Shown: positions 1 through 10,551, counted from the first letter of the stretch. The stretch is 64,000 nt of DNA from Streptomyces hygroscopicus (GCA_002021875.1 CP018627.1:11284001-11348000); one strand, 5' to 3'. The notes: a model not told the origin generated them from the sequence alone. Translations and numbers: made by a program.

Positions 1-78
1 GGGCGTACTCGGGCTCGCGCCGCTCGTCGGGGAAGTACATGGCCGACCGTCCGCCGCCCTCGGCAACGGCATGACAAC

Positions 79-360
79 GTGCGCCAGGAGCTGGTCTGGG
101 ACCTACGAGCGCTTGACGCCGCCGGTCTGGTCACCGACGAGCGGGTAGCACAAGCTGGGGTGACGCTTTCGGTGGCCGGCTTGTACCCGTCGTTGCACCT
201 CAACGTGGGCGAGTGCTATCGCAAGCTGGGCGATCTCGGCCGCGCCCATGAGCATCTCCAGCACGCGCGAGGCACGATCGGCGCGCTTGGCGACGACGCG
301 TATGGGCAGCTCATCAAGGGGGGCCTGGAACGGCTGGCGCAACAGTTGACCTCCGAATGA
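79..360 (+). CDS. TPR-type protein, C-terminal part (probably 5'-truncated)
   Basis: The 93 residues resemble the C-terminal half of a small tetratricopeptide-repeat protein common in Streptomyces: a YPSLHLNVGECYRKLGDLGRA helix pair followed by a second helical pair. Such repeats mediate protein contacts; no specific role can be assigned. The usual protein is about 160 residues. The GTG at 79 has no clear ribosome site, and the same frame is open back to base 1, with HDN just before the first residue. The part from about 1 to 70 does not look like the family N-terminus, so the gene either starts outside the window or is truncated. No partner gene is visible. Confidence 0.55.
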   Translation: MRQELVWDLRALDAAGLVTDERVAQAGVTLSVAGLYPSLHLNVGECYRKLGDLGRAHEHLQHARGTIGALGDDAYGQLIKGGLERLAQQLTSE

Positions 361-516
361 TCACGAGCTCCCGCACGGTTGGTCGGGTGTCCCAGGAGTG
401 AGATCCCCATAGCCGCGCCTGGGCGGAGAGGATCAGCCCGGGAGTGGAGTGTCGACCCCCGCCATCGGCTCACCTGCGCTCGCGCGGAGAGGACGGTCGC
501 CCGAGCAATCTGGAGG

Positions 517-1506
517 TCAAGTCAGCACGATCGGGTTGGTGAGAGCGGCCATATGGCCATGCGGGTGGCGTACCTCGATCCGGACGAACGCCGAGTCCTC
601 CGAGGTCGTGTGCCACTCTGCGGTACCCACGCCGGAGTCCGGCAGGGATTCGCGGTGGACTTTGCCTCGGTCGGTGTGGAAGCTGACGGTCGCCGATGGG
701 ACACCGCGTATGTGCGCGCGCACCATGACGGGTTCCCCGTGGGTTGCCAGGCGTTCGCCGATCCCCGCGTTGTGGTCGGCGGCGACGGCCGTGAGCGACA
801 GATCGACGGCAGCCGATTCGGCAATCCAACTGCGGCCCGCACGGATTCCCGCGAGGACGGCAGGCGTGCTCAGACCCTCGGCGAACACGACGGTGTGCGG
901 GATGCCGATCTGCCCCTCGAGGTGGGTGTCGCTGTTGCCCATGGCCGGATGCCAGCGCCCCGCGTGCATTCCCTCCGCCAGCCCTCGACCCCACTCGGCG
1001 AGGGCGGCCTCGTTGTCGGCGTTCCACGGCCGGTCCGACGTCCACAGCCCGTTCCATACTTCGACCACATCGAGGTCCCGGTAGGGGTACATGAAGGTGC
1101 CTGAGGGATAGGGCGCATGCGGGTGCGCGGCCACGCACAGTCCACCGGATTCGCGGACCTCGTCCAGGCATCGGCCGATGAGTTCGTCCCCCGCGCGATA
1201 GTCCCAGTCGATCACCTGGCCCGGGGCGATGCCGAGAGCGAGCCAGTGCCCGGTCTTGGTGGTCACCTCCTCACCCAGGAGGACCAAGAAGTCATCTGAG
1301 GCATGGCGCCCCCAAGCACTATGCGCGTTCGCGGAGTTGTGCTCGGTGGTGGCGATGAAGTCGAGTCCCACTGTGCGAGCGTCGGCCGCCAGCTGCTCAG
1401 GAGTGAGCTCGCCGTCCGAGTACACGGAGTGGATGTGGCAGTCTCCGCGATACCAGCCGGCTCCTCGGCCACGCGCTTGCCTAGGCGGGAATCCCGAGTG
1501 CGGCAT
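517..1506 (-). CDS. CehA/McbA-family PHP-domain metallohydrolase
   Basis: A 329-residue metal-dependent hydrolase of the PHP superfamily. The N-terminal metal motif DCHIHSVYSDG lies at residues 22-32, followed by TTEHN near 55, a central AAHPHAPYPSG block and a C-terminal NSDTH block, the usual order of PHP ligands. CehA and McbA hydrolyse carbaryl-type esters, but most actinobacterial members have unknown substrates. The ATG at 1506 has AAGGA five bases upstream and an in-frame TAG 12 bases before it, which fixes the start. Many relatives carry a longer N-terminal or secretion region; this one begins directly at the catalytic domain, and broken genes lie upstream, so loss of a leader is possible. 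Confidence 0.8.
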   Translation of the reverse strand: MPHSGFPPRQARGRGAGWYRGDCHIHSVYSDGELTPEQLAADARTVGLDFIATTEHNSANAHSAWGRHASDDFLVLLGEEVTTKTGHWLALGIAPGQVIDWDYRAGDELIGRCLDEVRESGGLCVAAHPHAPYPSGTFMYPYRDLDVVEVWNGLWTSDRPWNADNEAALAEWGRGLAEGMHAGRWHPAMGNSDTHLEGQIGIPHTVVFAEGLSTPAVLAGIRAGRSWIAESAAVDLSLTAVAADHNAGIGERLATHGEPVMVRAHIRGVPSATVSFHTDRGKVHRESLPDSGVGTAEWHTTSEDSAFVRIEVRHPHGHMAALTNPIVLT

Positions 1507-1587
1507 CGCTTTCCTTGTCTAAGACGGCCCAACCGTCAGACGAACGAGCGCAGTCGACACAGTGTACCCAGCGCCGGCTTGGCGCAC

Positions 1588-1742
1588 ATGCATCAATTCG
1601 TGTCCTTGCTGTACATGGTGACCCGGAAGCTGCTGACCGTTCCATCGGTGCTCCTCCGTCGCGGGACGGCGAAGGACGCGGAACTGTTGGTGCTGCGGCA
1701 CGAGAACGCGGTCCTGCGCCGCCAGTTGGCCGGACCGGTCCG
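1588..1742 (+). pseudogene. Transposase/integrase N-terminal fragment
   Basis: About 50 residues from the ATG at 1588 match the N-terminus of the common actinomycete integrase-core transposase, with the hallmark AKDAELLVLRHENAVLRRQL leucine-rich helix. After LAGPVR the similarity stops abruptly and the frame runs 20 more unrelated residues to a stop. The catalytic domain is absent. The fragment ends where antisense similarity to a cytochrome P450 begins, so this is a junction and not a functional element. Confidence 0.7.
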
Positions 1743-1880
1743 GGGCAGGACGGTCTTCAGCCCGGCGCGGGCGATGTTCTGCCCGAGGCACTGGTGGACG
1801 CCGTAGCCCAAGGCCAGGTGGCGGAGGATCTTCTGGTGCTGTGGATCCCGGCTCCGGCGCGGGACGCGGACGCTCGGGGC
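1743..1880 (-). pseudogene. Cytochrome P450 C-terminal heme-loop fragment
   Basis: The minus frame reads HLALGYGVHQCLGQNIARA, matching the P450 heme-binding loop (consensus FGxGxHxCxG) with the usual Phe replaced by Leu and the heme-ligand Cys and following helix kept. Upstream residues RDPQHQKILR are a poor match to the preceding loop, and downstream KTVLP runs into the antisense of the transposase fragment. About 45 of the usual 400 residues remain. No other P450 piece was found in the window. Confidence 0.6.
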
Positions 1881-1897
1881 TGACCCGCTGGTGTGGT

Positions 1898-1921
1898 CCG
1901 CCGCCCGCTGAGGGGCGGCGG
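1898..1921. terminator. Hairpin after ureD
   Basis: A perfect 9-bp G/C stem (CCGCCGCCC paired with GGGCGGCGG) with a 6-base loop lies 10 bases past the ureD stop on the minus strand. It is the likely end of the urease transcript. There is no U-tract, as is common in Streptomyces. Confidence 0.55.
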
Positions 1922-1931
1922 GCCGTCCGCG

Positions 1932-2776
1932 CTACTTTTGGAGGGCGTGTGCGAGGGCTTCGTCGAGTAGTTCCCGCAGGGCCGAGGAGGTCGGTGCGAT
2001 GGCGGTGGCGAGCAGTGCCGGGCCGCCGGCCAGCGGTGTGAGGACCGCGCACCCGTCCCGGGAGCCCTCGCGGAGGAGGACGGGGCTGCGGTGAATGCCC
2101 ATTTCGGGGTCGACGAGCAGGAGTTGACCGACGGCGCGGTGTCCGTGCAGGACGGCCGGGCCGTCCCAGCCGGGTTCTGGGTCCCCGTATGCCGTCTGCT
2201 GGTCGAGCAGTGGTCTTCCGGCACGGTGGACCAAGAGCCGGCTGATGAGGTGGCCCGGATGCTCGTTGGCCCGGCCCAGGAGCTGCTCCTCGCGCAGCAA
2301 CAGCCGTGCGGTGGCGGCGAGTTCGACGGTGTAAGTCTGCCGGAGGTTGCTGCCGGCGGCGCTGATCAGCGGCTGGGGCAGCCAGCGCAGGCTCGTGTGT
2401 TCCCCGGCGGTGAGCCGTACGTCGTAGGTGGCCGGGGCGGTGGTGGGGCCGCGCAGGGCGAGTGTGGCGGCGGCCGTCGTGACCTCCAGTACGGCCCGGT
2501 CCCCGGCGGTGACGTCGATGGTGAGCCGGTCGCCGCCGAGTGGGGCGCTCATCGCACCGATGATCCCCACCTTGGCGGTGTTCCCGTCGGTGCGCATGCG
2601 TCGGAGGTGGAACGGGCCGTCACTGCGTAGCTGCGGAAGTGTGGTGACGCGTCCGTTGTACGTGGCGTGGATGCGGGCTGTGGCACGCACCCCGTCCGGG
2701 TGCCCGGCGGGCTCCTCGGCTCCGGAGGGTGCTCCGGTCAACGCTGCCCGGTCCGCGGCGAGTTGTGCGGCGAGGC

Positions 2777-2780
<4 letters not shown>
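1932..2780 (-). CDS. ureD: Urease accessory protein UreD
   Basis: A 282-residue UreD/UreH-family chaperone, the scaffold that binds the urease apoprotein with UreF and UreG and helps deliver nickel. The family signature is seen in the basic, beta-rich N-terminus ([20 protein letters not shown]), the [11 protein letters not shown] strand region and the later [16 protein letters not shown] block. The ATG at 2780 overlaps the ureG stop as ATGA, which supports translational coupling and fixes the start. It is the last gene of the operon. UreD proteins diverge strongly, and identity rests on both motif and position. Confidence 0.93.
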
Positions 2781-3472
<692 letters not shown>

Positions 3473-3500
3473 GAAGAACTCCAGGTGGGAAGGGAAGGCT

Positions 3501-4175
3501 TCAGGAGGCGAAGAGCCGGACGGTCCAGGCGGCGTGCTGTTCACCGGTGATGTCCAGCAGCGGAGAGGACGCCGATGGGAGGGCGTCGATGCCCTCGGCC
3601 GTGACGCGGTCCGCGGCCTGGGCGGCCGCTGTGGCGACGGCGTCGGTATCGGAGCTGAGGCGGGCCAGCAGCCCCGAGGCGTCGAGCGGGTCGAGGCTCA
3701 GCAGACGCACTGCCGCGGTGGCCGGGCCGCCGGCGTTCTCGTACGCGGCGGCGTAGGCGGCGTCCAGCGGGGTGAGCCCGGCGGACCGGGCGGCGAGGCC
3801 CAGCACGAGCGGCTGGTGGGCGCCCTGGGGACGTTCGGCGGCCAGCCGTTCCAGGTCCTCGGACGGGAAGGTGGCACGGGCCGCGCGCATCATCTGCCGG
3901 CCGAGCCGACGGGCGACGGCGCGCAGCGCGGGGACGGGGGTGCGTGCGTCAGCGGCGTCGTCCAGCAGCAGCGGGTCGACTCCGGCGGCGGCTGCGGCGG
4001 CCAGGCCGGCCATGGTCAGGCCGGTGGTGTGCAGACGGCCGCGGCAGAATGCCTCCAGACTGTCGGTGTCGTGTACGGCTCCGTGGGCGACAGCGGCTTC
4101 GACGCCCCCTGAGTGGGCGTGCCCTCCGGCGGGGAAGCGGCCGTCGGCCAGCAGGAGCAGGGCTGCACGGCTCAT
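3501..4175 (-). CDS. ureF: Urease accessory protein UreF
   Basis: An all-helical 224-residue UreF, which bridges UreD and UreG and is proposed to gate GTP hydrolysis during nickel delivery. Family features include the N-terminal [20 protein letters not shown] segment, helical [13 protein letters not shown], and an [16 protein letters not shown] stretch. A 28-base gap separates its stop from the ureG start; upstream it is separated from ureC by 117 bases holding a strong hairpin. Confidence 0.95.
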   Translation of the reverse strand: MSRAALLLLADGRFPAGGHAHSGGVEAAVAHGAVHDTDSLEAFCRGRLHTTGLTMAGLAAAAAAGVDPLLLDDAADARTPVPALRAVARRLGRQMMRAARATFPSEDLERLAAERPQGAHQPLVLGLAARSAGLTPLDAAYAAAYENAGGPATAAVRLLSLDPLDASGLLARLSSDTDAVATAAAQAADRVTAEGIDALPSASSPLLDITGEQHAAWTVRLFAS

Positions 4176-4219
4176 GGGTGAGCGGCTGCCTTTCGTAGGG
4201 TCGGAAGTTGTGCCGAGCG

Positions 4220-4244
4220 CGGGCGGGCATGGCCTGCCCGCCCG
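4220..4244. terminator. Intra-operon hairpin between ureC and ureF
   Basis: A perfect 10-bp stem (CGGGCGGGCA with TGCCCGCCCG) and a 5-base loop lie in the 117-base gap between the structural gene ureC and the accessory gene ureF. This is the only non-coupled junction of any size in the operon. It could attenuate transcription or protect the 3' end of the ureABC message, so that more structural than accessory protein is made. No experimental basis is implied. Confidence 0.5.
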
Positions 4245-4292
4245 AGGGCCCGGCCGCGGTGCTATTGCTCCGACGGCCGGGCAGGTGGCGGT

Positions 4293-6344
4293 TCAGAAGA
4301 GGAAGTACCGCTGTGCCAGGGGTACTTCGTTGACGTAGGAGCGCGGCACGGTCGCACCATTGAGTTCGGTGCGGGCGTCGGTCGTGGTCGCACCGCCGAT
4401 GGTGACCTCGAAGCTGTTGTGGTCGACTTCGAGGCTCGTCAGCGCACTGCCGTCGTTCAGTTTCATGTCGGCCTTCATGACCTGCCGGGTGCTTGTGATG
4501 TCCACGAACTCCTTGTCGAGACCGAGACCCGGAATACTGCTGGTGCCGTCTCCGTTCAGTTTGCCGGCCACGCCCGGAGCCACGAAGTTCACCGAGTTGC
4601 GTCCCGGGGAGCGGCCGGTGGAGCCCCAGACCGGGCGCGGCAGGTAGGGCTGCGGCGTTGTGATCGACGCGTTGGCGTCGCCGACCTGCGCGTACGCGAG
4701 CTGGCCGCCCTTGAGGAGCATGTGCGGTTTGACGCCGAAGAACTTCGGCTCCCACAGCACCAGGTCGGCGAGCTTCCCGGTCTGCACGGAGCCGACGTGG
4801 CCGTCGATGCCGTGCGTGATCGCCGGGTTGATCGTGTACTTGGCGACGTACCGGCGCGCCCGGAAGTTGTCGTTCGGCTGCAGTTGCTGGTCGTTGAAGG
4901 AGTGGTTTGTGTCGTCGGTGATCGTGCGGACCTTCGCGGCTTCGAGGTCCTCCTTCAGTGCCCCGTAGCGGCACTTCATGACGTGTGCGGTCTGCCAGGT
5001 ACGCATGATCATCTCGCCGATGCGGCCCATTGCCTGGGCGTCGGAGGACATCATGGAGATGGCGCCCATGTCGTGGAGGAGGTCCTCCGCGGCCATGGTG
5101 GACGGCCGGATCCGGGAGTCGGCGAAGGCCATATCTGCCGGAATCTGCGGGTTGAGGTGATGGCACACGATCATCATGTCGACGTGCTCCTTGACGGTGT
5201 TGACCGTCAGGGGACGCGTCGGGTTGGTCGAGGCCGGGAGGACATTCGGTTCCTTGACCAGCTCGATCATGTCCGGCGCGTGACCGCCGCCAGCACCCTC
5301 GACATGGAAGATGTGGATGGAGCGTGCCTTCCGCTTCGTGAACTTCCCCCCGGCGTCCCTGCCGTCGCCCGTGAAGGCTGCCCGTGTGCTCTCCAGGAAC
5401 CCGGACTCGTTCAGTGAGTCGGCGTGCAGAGCAAGCTGGACACCGCGCTCTTCACAGATGTCCAGGGCCCGGTCGATCACCGCGGGCGTGGCGCCCCAGT
5501 CCTCGTGAATCTTGAAGCCACAGACACCGGCGTCAACCTGCGCGTTGAGCTCGTGCTCGTTCATCGTGCTGCCCTTGCCGAGCAGGCCGATGTTGACCGG
5601 GAACTCGTCCAGCGCCTCGAAGAGCCGCCTGATGTGCCATGCGCCCGGGGTCACGGTGGTGGCCGTACTGCCCTCGGCCGGTCCCGTGCCGCCGCCGATC
5701 AGGGTGGTCACACCCGAGGCCAGAGCCTCGTGGATCTCCCCGGGGCAGATGAAGTGCACATGGGTGTCCACGCCACCCGCGGTGAGGATCCGCCCGTTGC
5801 CGGAGATGACCTCGGTGCTCGGCCCGACCACGAGACTTACCGGCGTCACCGGAACCGGCACCGTATTGCCCGTGGTCGTACGGTTCGGCATCTCGAACCT
5901 GTTGCTCGGGATCGGGTCCATCGTCTCGGGGTTGTACGCCTTGCCGACGGCCGCGATCCTGCCGTCGCGGATGCCGATGTCGGCCTTGACCACGCCCCAC
6001 CAGTCGAGGATCAGCGCGCCCGTGATGACGGTGTCCACGGGCCTGTGGTCCGTGGCGTCGCCTTCGCCGTTCCTCCCGTCCCTGGCGAGGTGCGACATTC
6101 CCATCGACTCGCGGATCACCTTGCCGCCGCCGAAGACCATCTCATTGCCGCTGTACGCAGGGCCGCCGCTCCAGTCGGCCTCGATCTCCAGCGTGAGGTC
6201 GGTGTCGGCGAGCCGGACCCGGTCCCGCGTGGTCGGCCCGTACAGCGCGGTGTAATCCGCCCGCGTCAGCTCATTGCTCGGCTTCGGCCGGCCCTGCACG
6301 GGCTTCGGCGCCTGACCCCGGCCTTGTCCCTGCGGGTTGTTCAT
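4293..6344 (-). CDS. ureC: Urease alpha subunit UreC, enlarged form
   Basis: The catalytic subunit of urease (urea plus water to ammonia and carbamate), nickel-dependent and cytoplasmic. All active-site residues are visible. In Klebsiella numbering, His134/136 are H195/H197, the carbamylated Lys217 is K278 in GFKIHEDWG, His219 is H280, His246 is H307, His272 is H347, Cys319/His320 are C394/H395 in VCHHL, and Asp360 is D435. The protein has 683 residues against about 567 in Klebsiella. The offsets place 61 extra residues before the active site, 14 more around residues 325-340, and about 40 near the C-terminus. FHVEG replaces the usual FHTEG. The ATG at 6344 overlaps the ureAB stop. Confidence 0.97.
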   Translation of the reverse strand: MNNPQGQGRGQAPKPVQGRPKPSNELTRADYTALYGPTTRDRVRLADTDLTLEIEADWSGGPAYSGNEMVFGGGKVIRESMGMSHLARDGRNGEGDATDHRPVDTVITGALILDWWGVVKADIGIRDGRIAAVGKAYNPETMDPIPSNRFEMPNRTTTGNTVPVPVTPVSLVVGPSTEVISGNGRILTAGGVDTHVHFICPGEIHEALASGVTTLIGGGTGPAEGSTATTVTPGAWHIRRLFEALDEFPVNIGLLGKGSTMNEHELNAQVDAGVCGFKIHEDWGATPAVIDRALDICEERGVQLALHADSLNESGFLESTRAAFTGDGRDAGGKFTKRKARSIHIFHVEGAGGGHAPDMIELVKEPNVLPASTNPTRPLTVNTVKEHVDMMIVCHHLNPQIPADMAFADSRIRPSTMAAEDLLHDMGAISMMSSDAQAMGRIGEMIMRTWQTAHVMKCRYGALKEDLEAAKVRTITDDTNHSFNDQQLQPNDNFRARRYVAKYTINPAITHGIDGHVGSVQTGKLADLVLWEPKFFGVKPHMLLKGGQLAYAQVGDANASITTPQPYLPRPVWGSTGRSPGRNSVNFVAPGVAGKLNGDGTSSIPGLGLDKEFVDITSTRQVMKADMKLNDGSALTSLEVDHNSFEVTIGGATTTDARTELNGATVPRSYVNEVPLAQRYFLF

Positions 6345-7198
6345 CGGACGATTCCTTCGCGCAGTCCCCGGATCTTGGTCAGGTCGCTGGTGTTGCTGCC
6401 GCCGGCCGTGACATCACCCTGGATCTGCACCAGTTCCACACAGCACTCGTCGCCCGGTTCGAAGCGCACCGCCGTGCCCGCGGCGATGTTGAGCCGTCGG
6501 CCCTTCGCCGCATCGCAGTTCCAGAGACTGCGGTCATGGGGGACTGTCCGACCGGCAGGGACCTCGATACTGACGACCTTGAGCCCCGGGTTGACCTCGG
6601 CGAAGTGATAGTGGGAGGCAACCTGAATGGGACGGTCCGACTCGTTCTTCACCTTGATCTTCGTCTTGCCCGGCCCCGGCAAGGTGGTGGCGTCCCTCTG
6701 CAGGCTGACGCCCTGCGTGTCCCCGTCGAGGTGCACGTTGAAGTGGATCGCGTCGTACCGGGAGACTGTGTCGTCGTACTCGTCGCAGCTTACGGACGAG
6801 TTGCCGCTGTCGTCGCAGTCGACCGGGGAGTCTGGCTTGCGGGGCGGCTGGGGGTGCTCGACCTTGCCCGGGTAGACCTCGTGCTCCTCTGGGGCCTCCG
6901 GAATGGGGTCGTCGATGGTGACCAGCTTGGTGCCGTCCGGGAAGGTGGCCTCCACCTGGACGTTCTTAATCATCTCCGGGACGCCGTCCATCACCTCATC
7001 ACGGGTGAACAGCTGCCGACCCGAGTCCATGATGTCGCTGACCGTCTTGCCGTCACGCGCCGCCTCGAAGACGTGCACCGTCAGCAGGGCTATCACTTCT
7101 GGATAGTTGAGGCGCAGCCCACGGTCGCGGCGCCTGTGTGCAACGTCGGCCGCGACATGGATCAGCAGGCGCTCCTGCTCATGCGGAGTCAAATGCAC
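6341..7198 (-). CDS. ureAB: Fused urease gamma-beta subunit (UreA-UreB)
   Basis: One protein carries both small urease subunits. Residues 1-95 are UreA-like ([19 protein letters not shown], then [25 protein letters not shown]). A divergent, acidic, proline-rich linker of about 80 residues follows, with two Cys in [17 protein letters not shown]. The C-terminal domain is UreB-like ([15 protein letters not shown], then [11 protein letters not shown]). Gamma-beta fusions are known in some bacteria, but this linker is long. The GTG at 7198 is chosen because UreA proteins begin at HLTPHEQ; the ribosome site is weak, and an ATG at 7297 would add 33 residues. It overlaps ureC by ATGA. Confidence 0.93.
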   Translation of the reverse strand: MHLTPHEQERLLIHVAADVAHRRRDRGLRLNYPEVIALLTVHVFEAARDGKTVSDIMDSGRQLFTRDEVMDGVPEMIKNVQVEATFPDGTKLVTIDDPIPEAPEEHEVYPGKVEHPQPPRKPDSPVDCDDSGNSSVSCDEYDDTVSRYDAIHFNVHLDGDTQGVSLQRDATTLPGPGKTKIKVKNESDRPIQVASHYHFAEVNPGLKVVSIEVPAGRTVPHDRSLWNCDAAKGRRLNIAAGTAVRFEPGDECCVELVQIQGDVTAGGSNTSDLTKIRGLREGIVR

Positions 7199-7649
7199 GA
7201 TAAGCCATTTCTCTTGGTCGGACAGTGCATGCGGCCAGGCATGCCGGAGATTACGAACACGTTCCCCCAGGACGGCAACCGGGCGCTCTTCGAGCATCAG
7301 CGGACAAGATCAGCGAGATGGCCAAACCACCGATAAACCACACCATCTAATGAATCCGCGATGCGGAATACGCAGTCGCCACCCCGCCGGGCAGGAGAAC
7401 CTCGGGACAGAAATCCCATTGGCCGTCGGTGAGTTGAACGGGCCCATGAGCTGCCAGTGCCGACTGATGTGCGGAGGCGTCGCCGAGCCAGAGCACCTCG
7501 GGCAAGTCGTGGTCAACCTGGTAGGCAGTCCGTGGGGCGCGGGGCGAGGACCTGCTTGCCGACGTCGGTGAGCCGCATCCGGTGCCCGCACTGTCCGCGC
7601 GGCCTTTGGCGTGAGGGGTAGTCGTTCAGCTTGATGGGACGGGCGCTCG
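7199..7649. other. Region upstream of the urease operon; no gene assigned
   Basis: The region holds the presumed urease promoter on the minus strand. An open frame runs 33 codons upstream of the chosen ureAB start, but its third-position bias is weaker than in the genes. No family was recognised on either strand between about 7320 and 7650, and no clear operator was seen. Confidence 0.4.
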
Positions 7650-8210
7650 GGGCGCCGATGCGCCACGTCCGCCGGTTTCTGCACCAGAGCGGCGGCGTCC
7701 GCGCAACGGAGGACCGCAAGGTTCCCGGCCATTGGGGAGGGCGACCTCGTGATGGGTACCCGGCCGTCGGCGCTCGCAACGCTCGTCGAGTGCACCAGCC
7801 GCTAGACGGCCATCGTCGCGCTGCCCGACGGCATCAAGGCCGAGCAGGTCGCCCCGTACCTCACCAGGTGTCTCCCCGGTATCCCGCCCCAGCTGCGGCG
7901 GACGTTCACCTGGGACCGGGGCCGGGAGATGGCCGAACAACCAGGCCATCACTGCCGAGACGGGGATGCCGAGCTACCTCTGCAAGGCGCGGAGCCCGTG
8001 GCAGCGCGGCACCAACGAGAACACCGACCGGCTGCTCCGGCAGTACCTTCCCAAGGGCGCGGACCTCCGCACGTTCAGCCAGGAAGCCAGGCCGACCTGG
8101 ACGCCATCGCCCATGAGCTCAACCATCGCCCGCGCAAGACCCATGGCCACCGCACTCCGGCAGAGGTCTACGCTGACCTCCTGAACAGTGGTGATGCGCT
8201 GACCGCTTGA
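7650..8210 (+). pseudogene. Decayed IS30-family transposase
   Basis: Spliced across frames, the sequence gives the C-terminal two thirds of an IS30 transposase: EDRKVPGHW..EGDLV with the first catalytic Asp, then ATLVECTSR-stop-TAIVALPDGIKAEQV, TFTWDRGREM, SPWQRGTNEN and DAIAHELNHRPRKT..RTPAEVY. There is an extra G near 7735, an in-frame TAG near 7802, an inserted base near 7938 and another frame change near 8085. The N-terminal helix-turn-helix part is missing. It cannot encode a working transposase. No terminal repeats were identified. Confidence 0.85.
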
Positions 8211-8287
8211 GCTTGCCTTGGTTTGTTGAAGCCGTCGGCGATCAGGAGTCCAGCAGGACCCGATATGCCACACCACGGGTCATCGCG

Positions 8288-9502
8288 TCATGGCTGCGGA
8301 CACTCGGTAAGCGTCGCTGATGAGTTGTGCGCACTTCGGTCGCGGCGGCGTGTGAGAAGCAGGAGGACGAGTGAGGCGGCGACGCCTGCGGCTGCGATCA
8401 AAGGCAACTGGGTCAGAGTGTGCGCCGCGACAAGACCACCTGCTCCCGCCCCGATAGCGATGGCGATTTGCATGACCGACTGGTTGAGGCTCAGCAGCAC
8501 GTCGGACGCTTCGGGGGCGAGAGAGGCCACGCGGATCTGCTGCGCGGAAGTGCTCGCCCATGCGGCAGTGCCCCAAAGCAGAATCCCGGCTATCGCGCTG
8601 CCCGTCGCGGCCCCGGCTACCGGGAGGGCGACAAGCACGAGCACGTGGAGAGCCTTGGTTGCGGTCAGTGTCCGATGAGGTCCGACGCGGTCCGTCAGGA
8701 ATCCGCCGAGTTGTATGCCGGCAATACTCGCGATGCCGAAGAGGAGCAGGGTGAGGCTCACTGCTTCACCGTCCAGTTCGACGACGCTGAGCAGGTATGG
8801 CGCGAGATATGTGTTCAGTACCGCGTAGCCGCCGAGCCAGAGGAATGTGACCGTCAAGCCGAGGATGGTGCGTGCGTTGGCGAGCAGGCTGAGTTGACGG
8901 CGAAGCGGCACAGGGGCATGAGGGGCGGTACGGGGGAGGGCCGTCCACACTATTCCCGCCACGAGTATCGCCAGTGCGGCGTTGAGGGGGAAGATGGTTG
9001 TCCAGTCCCAGTGTTCGGCGATGGTGCGTCCGGTCGGCACTGCGAGGACCAGGGAAGCCGTGATGCCCATCACGACGGTCGAGACCGCGCGTGCGCGACG
9101 CTCGGCAGGCGCGAGGCGTACCGCGAGGCCCAGTGCTGTGACGACGATGAGACCGGTACTCGCTGCCATGACGACCCGGAGTGCCATGATCGTCAGGAGG
9201 GTGGGGCTCTGCCAGGACGCGATATTCGTGGCCGCGAAGACGAGCAGAGCTGCCGAGATGAGGAGGCGCCGTTCGACTCGCGCCGTCATCACGACAAGAA
9301 CGGGCGTCAGCAGCCCGTACGCGAGAGCGAAGACGGTGACGAGCTGGCCTGTGGTCGCCTCACTGACTCCGAGCCCTTGGGCGACGAGGTCGAGCTGTCC
9401 CGTCAGGACGTATTCGGCGACTCCGGCCGTGAACGTTGCACAGGAGAGCACGGCAGCGATCAGCGCGGGACGGTGTTTTCCCGGGTTTCCAGGGTTGCGC
9501 AT
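8288..9502 (-). CDS. MFS transporter (DHA1 drug-efflux type)
   Basis: A 404-residue major facilitator permease with about 12 hydrophobic segments. The N-terminal FTAGVAEYVLTGQLDLVAQGLGVSEATTGQLVTVFALAYGLLTPVL segment and the region around residue 100 (ALRVVMAASTGLIVVTALGLA) are typical of the DHA1 arabinose-efflux/chloramphenicol-resistance group, which exports small molecules using the proton gradient. The start is the ATG at 9502. It is the third gene of a minus-strand set after a 431-aa unknown and an alpha/beta hydrolase, and probably shares their TetR-controlled promoter. The 167-base gap before it allows a separate promoter. Substrate unknown. Confidence 0.85.
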   Translation of the reverse strand: MRNPGNPGKHRPALIAAVLSCATFTAGVAEYVLTGQLDLVAQGLGVSEATTGQLVTVFALAYGLLTPVLVVMTARVERRLLISAALLVFAATNIASWQSPTLLTIMALRVVMAASTGLIVVTALGLAVRLAPAERRARAVSTVVMGITASLVLAVPTGRTIAEHWDWTTIFPLNAALAILVAGIVWTALPRTAPHAPVPLRRQLSLLANARTILGLTVTFLWLGGYAVLNTYLAPYLLSVVELDGEAVSLTLLLFGIASIAGIQLGGFLTDRVGPHRTLTATKALHVLVLVALPVAGAATGSAIAGILLWGTAAWASTSAQQIRVASLAPEASDVLLSLNQSVMQIAIAIGAGAGGLVAAHTLTQLPLIAAAGVAASLVLLLLTRRRDRSAHNSSATLTECPQP

Positions 9503-9669
9503 AGTGCTCGATTTCGTTTCGTCGAGGAGTGCTTGGAGCGTGCCCGCGGGGCGCTGGTACGGGGGCGCCGGGGCCTCGTGGCTGTGCGGAACCAGATCGT
9601 TCCACCCAGCCACCAGGCCCCTCGGTAGGCGGGCCGTTTCGGATCGCCGACCTCGGCGGCCTGGTGCGG

Positions 9670-10551
9670 TTACAGGTGCGTGGCCAGGAACGGCAGGACG
9701 ACGTCGGCCATCTCGTCGGGTACTTCCTCTGCGAGGTCGTGGCCGGCGTCGAAGGTGTGTCCGGTGACGTCGTGGGCCATGAGCCGCATCTGGGACTCGT
9801 TGCGGTCGCCGATGAACGCGGATCCGCCGAGGGCCAGGACCGGGATGTCCAGTTTCTTCTGTGCGGTCTGCCGGTTCTGTTCGGCGTCGACGAGCATTGC
9901 CCGGTAGATGGAGAGCATCGCGCGGATGCCGCCGGGCATGGAGTAGCAGCGCACGTATTCGTCGACCGCGTCGGGGGTGGCGCTGTCGGGGTGGCTGCGC
10001 TCGTACTTGATCATGTAGGTGATCAGCTCGCGCTCGTGTCCGGCGATCAGCATCTCGGGTATGTCCGGCTGGAAGTAGAAGCCCAGGTGCCACAGGTGCA
10101 TGCCGCTGGAGACATTCTCGGGGGTGAGGGCTGTGTGGTCCTCAAAGCCGAATCCGGGGAACAGGGCCTCGGCGAACACGAGAGCGGTGACGTGGTCGCG
10201 GTGGCGGGCGGCGAGCTGGTAGCCGATCACCGCTCCCCAGTCCTCGCCCGCCACGGCGTATGTCTCGTGTCCGAGGTGGGTCATCAGCTCGGCGATGTCG
10301 TCGCTCATCGTCGCGGAGTCGTAGCCGTCCGACGGGCGGGCGGAGTCGCCGAGACCGCGGAGGTCCGGCACGACGACGGTGTAGTGGGGCGTCAGCTTCG
10401 GGACGAGGTGGCGCCAGTGGTAGCTGGTCTTGGGCACGCCGTGCAGCAGCACTATTGCGGGGCCGGACCCGGCTGTGCGGTAGTGCAGACTCGTTCCGTT
10501 GACGGTGGCGCGGCCCGTGCGGACGGGCGTTCCGTCATGGTCGTACATCAT
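9670..10551 (-). CDS. Alpha/beta hydrolase, epoxide-hydrolase-like
   Basis: A 293-residue alpha/beta-fold hydrolase. The oxyanion motif HGVPKT is at about residues 35-40, and the nucleophile elbow reads VAGEDWGAVIGY, where the residue after Glu is an Asp as in epoxide hydrolases and haloalkane dehalogenases. A late His lies in DAGHDLAEE. The cap region carries Tyr residues (GFYFQPD, ELITYMIKYE) as in epoxide hydrolases. The double ATG at 10551/10548 has GGAAGG-type sequence upstream. It lies 38 bases after the 431-aa unknown gene, so the two are likely cotranscribed. Substrate unknown. Confidence 0.82.
   Translation of the reverse strand: MMYDHDGTPVRTGRATVNGTSLHYRTAGSGPAIVLLHGVPKTSYHWRHLVPKLTPHYTVVVPDLRGLGDSARPSDGYDSATMSDDIAELMTHLGHETYAVAGEDWGAVIGYQLAARHRDHVTALVFAEALFPGFGFEDHTALTPENVSSGMHLWHLGFYFQPDIPEMLIAGHERELITYMIKYERSHPDSATPDAVDEYVRCYSMPGGIRAMLSIYRAMLVDAEQNRQTAQKKLDIPVLALGGSAFIGDRNESQMRLMAHDVTGHTFDAGHDLAEEVPDEMADVVLPFLATHL

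Noticed and set aside
7310..7795. Minus-strand frame before the urease operon
   Set aside because: Its 5' half overlaps the IS30 remnant on the other strand, and the rest shows no family similarity.
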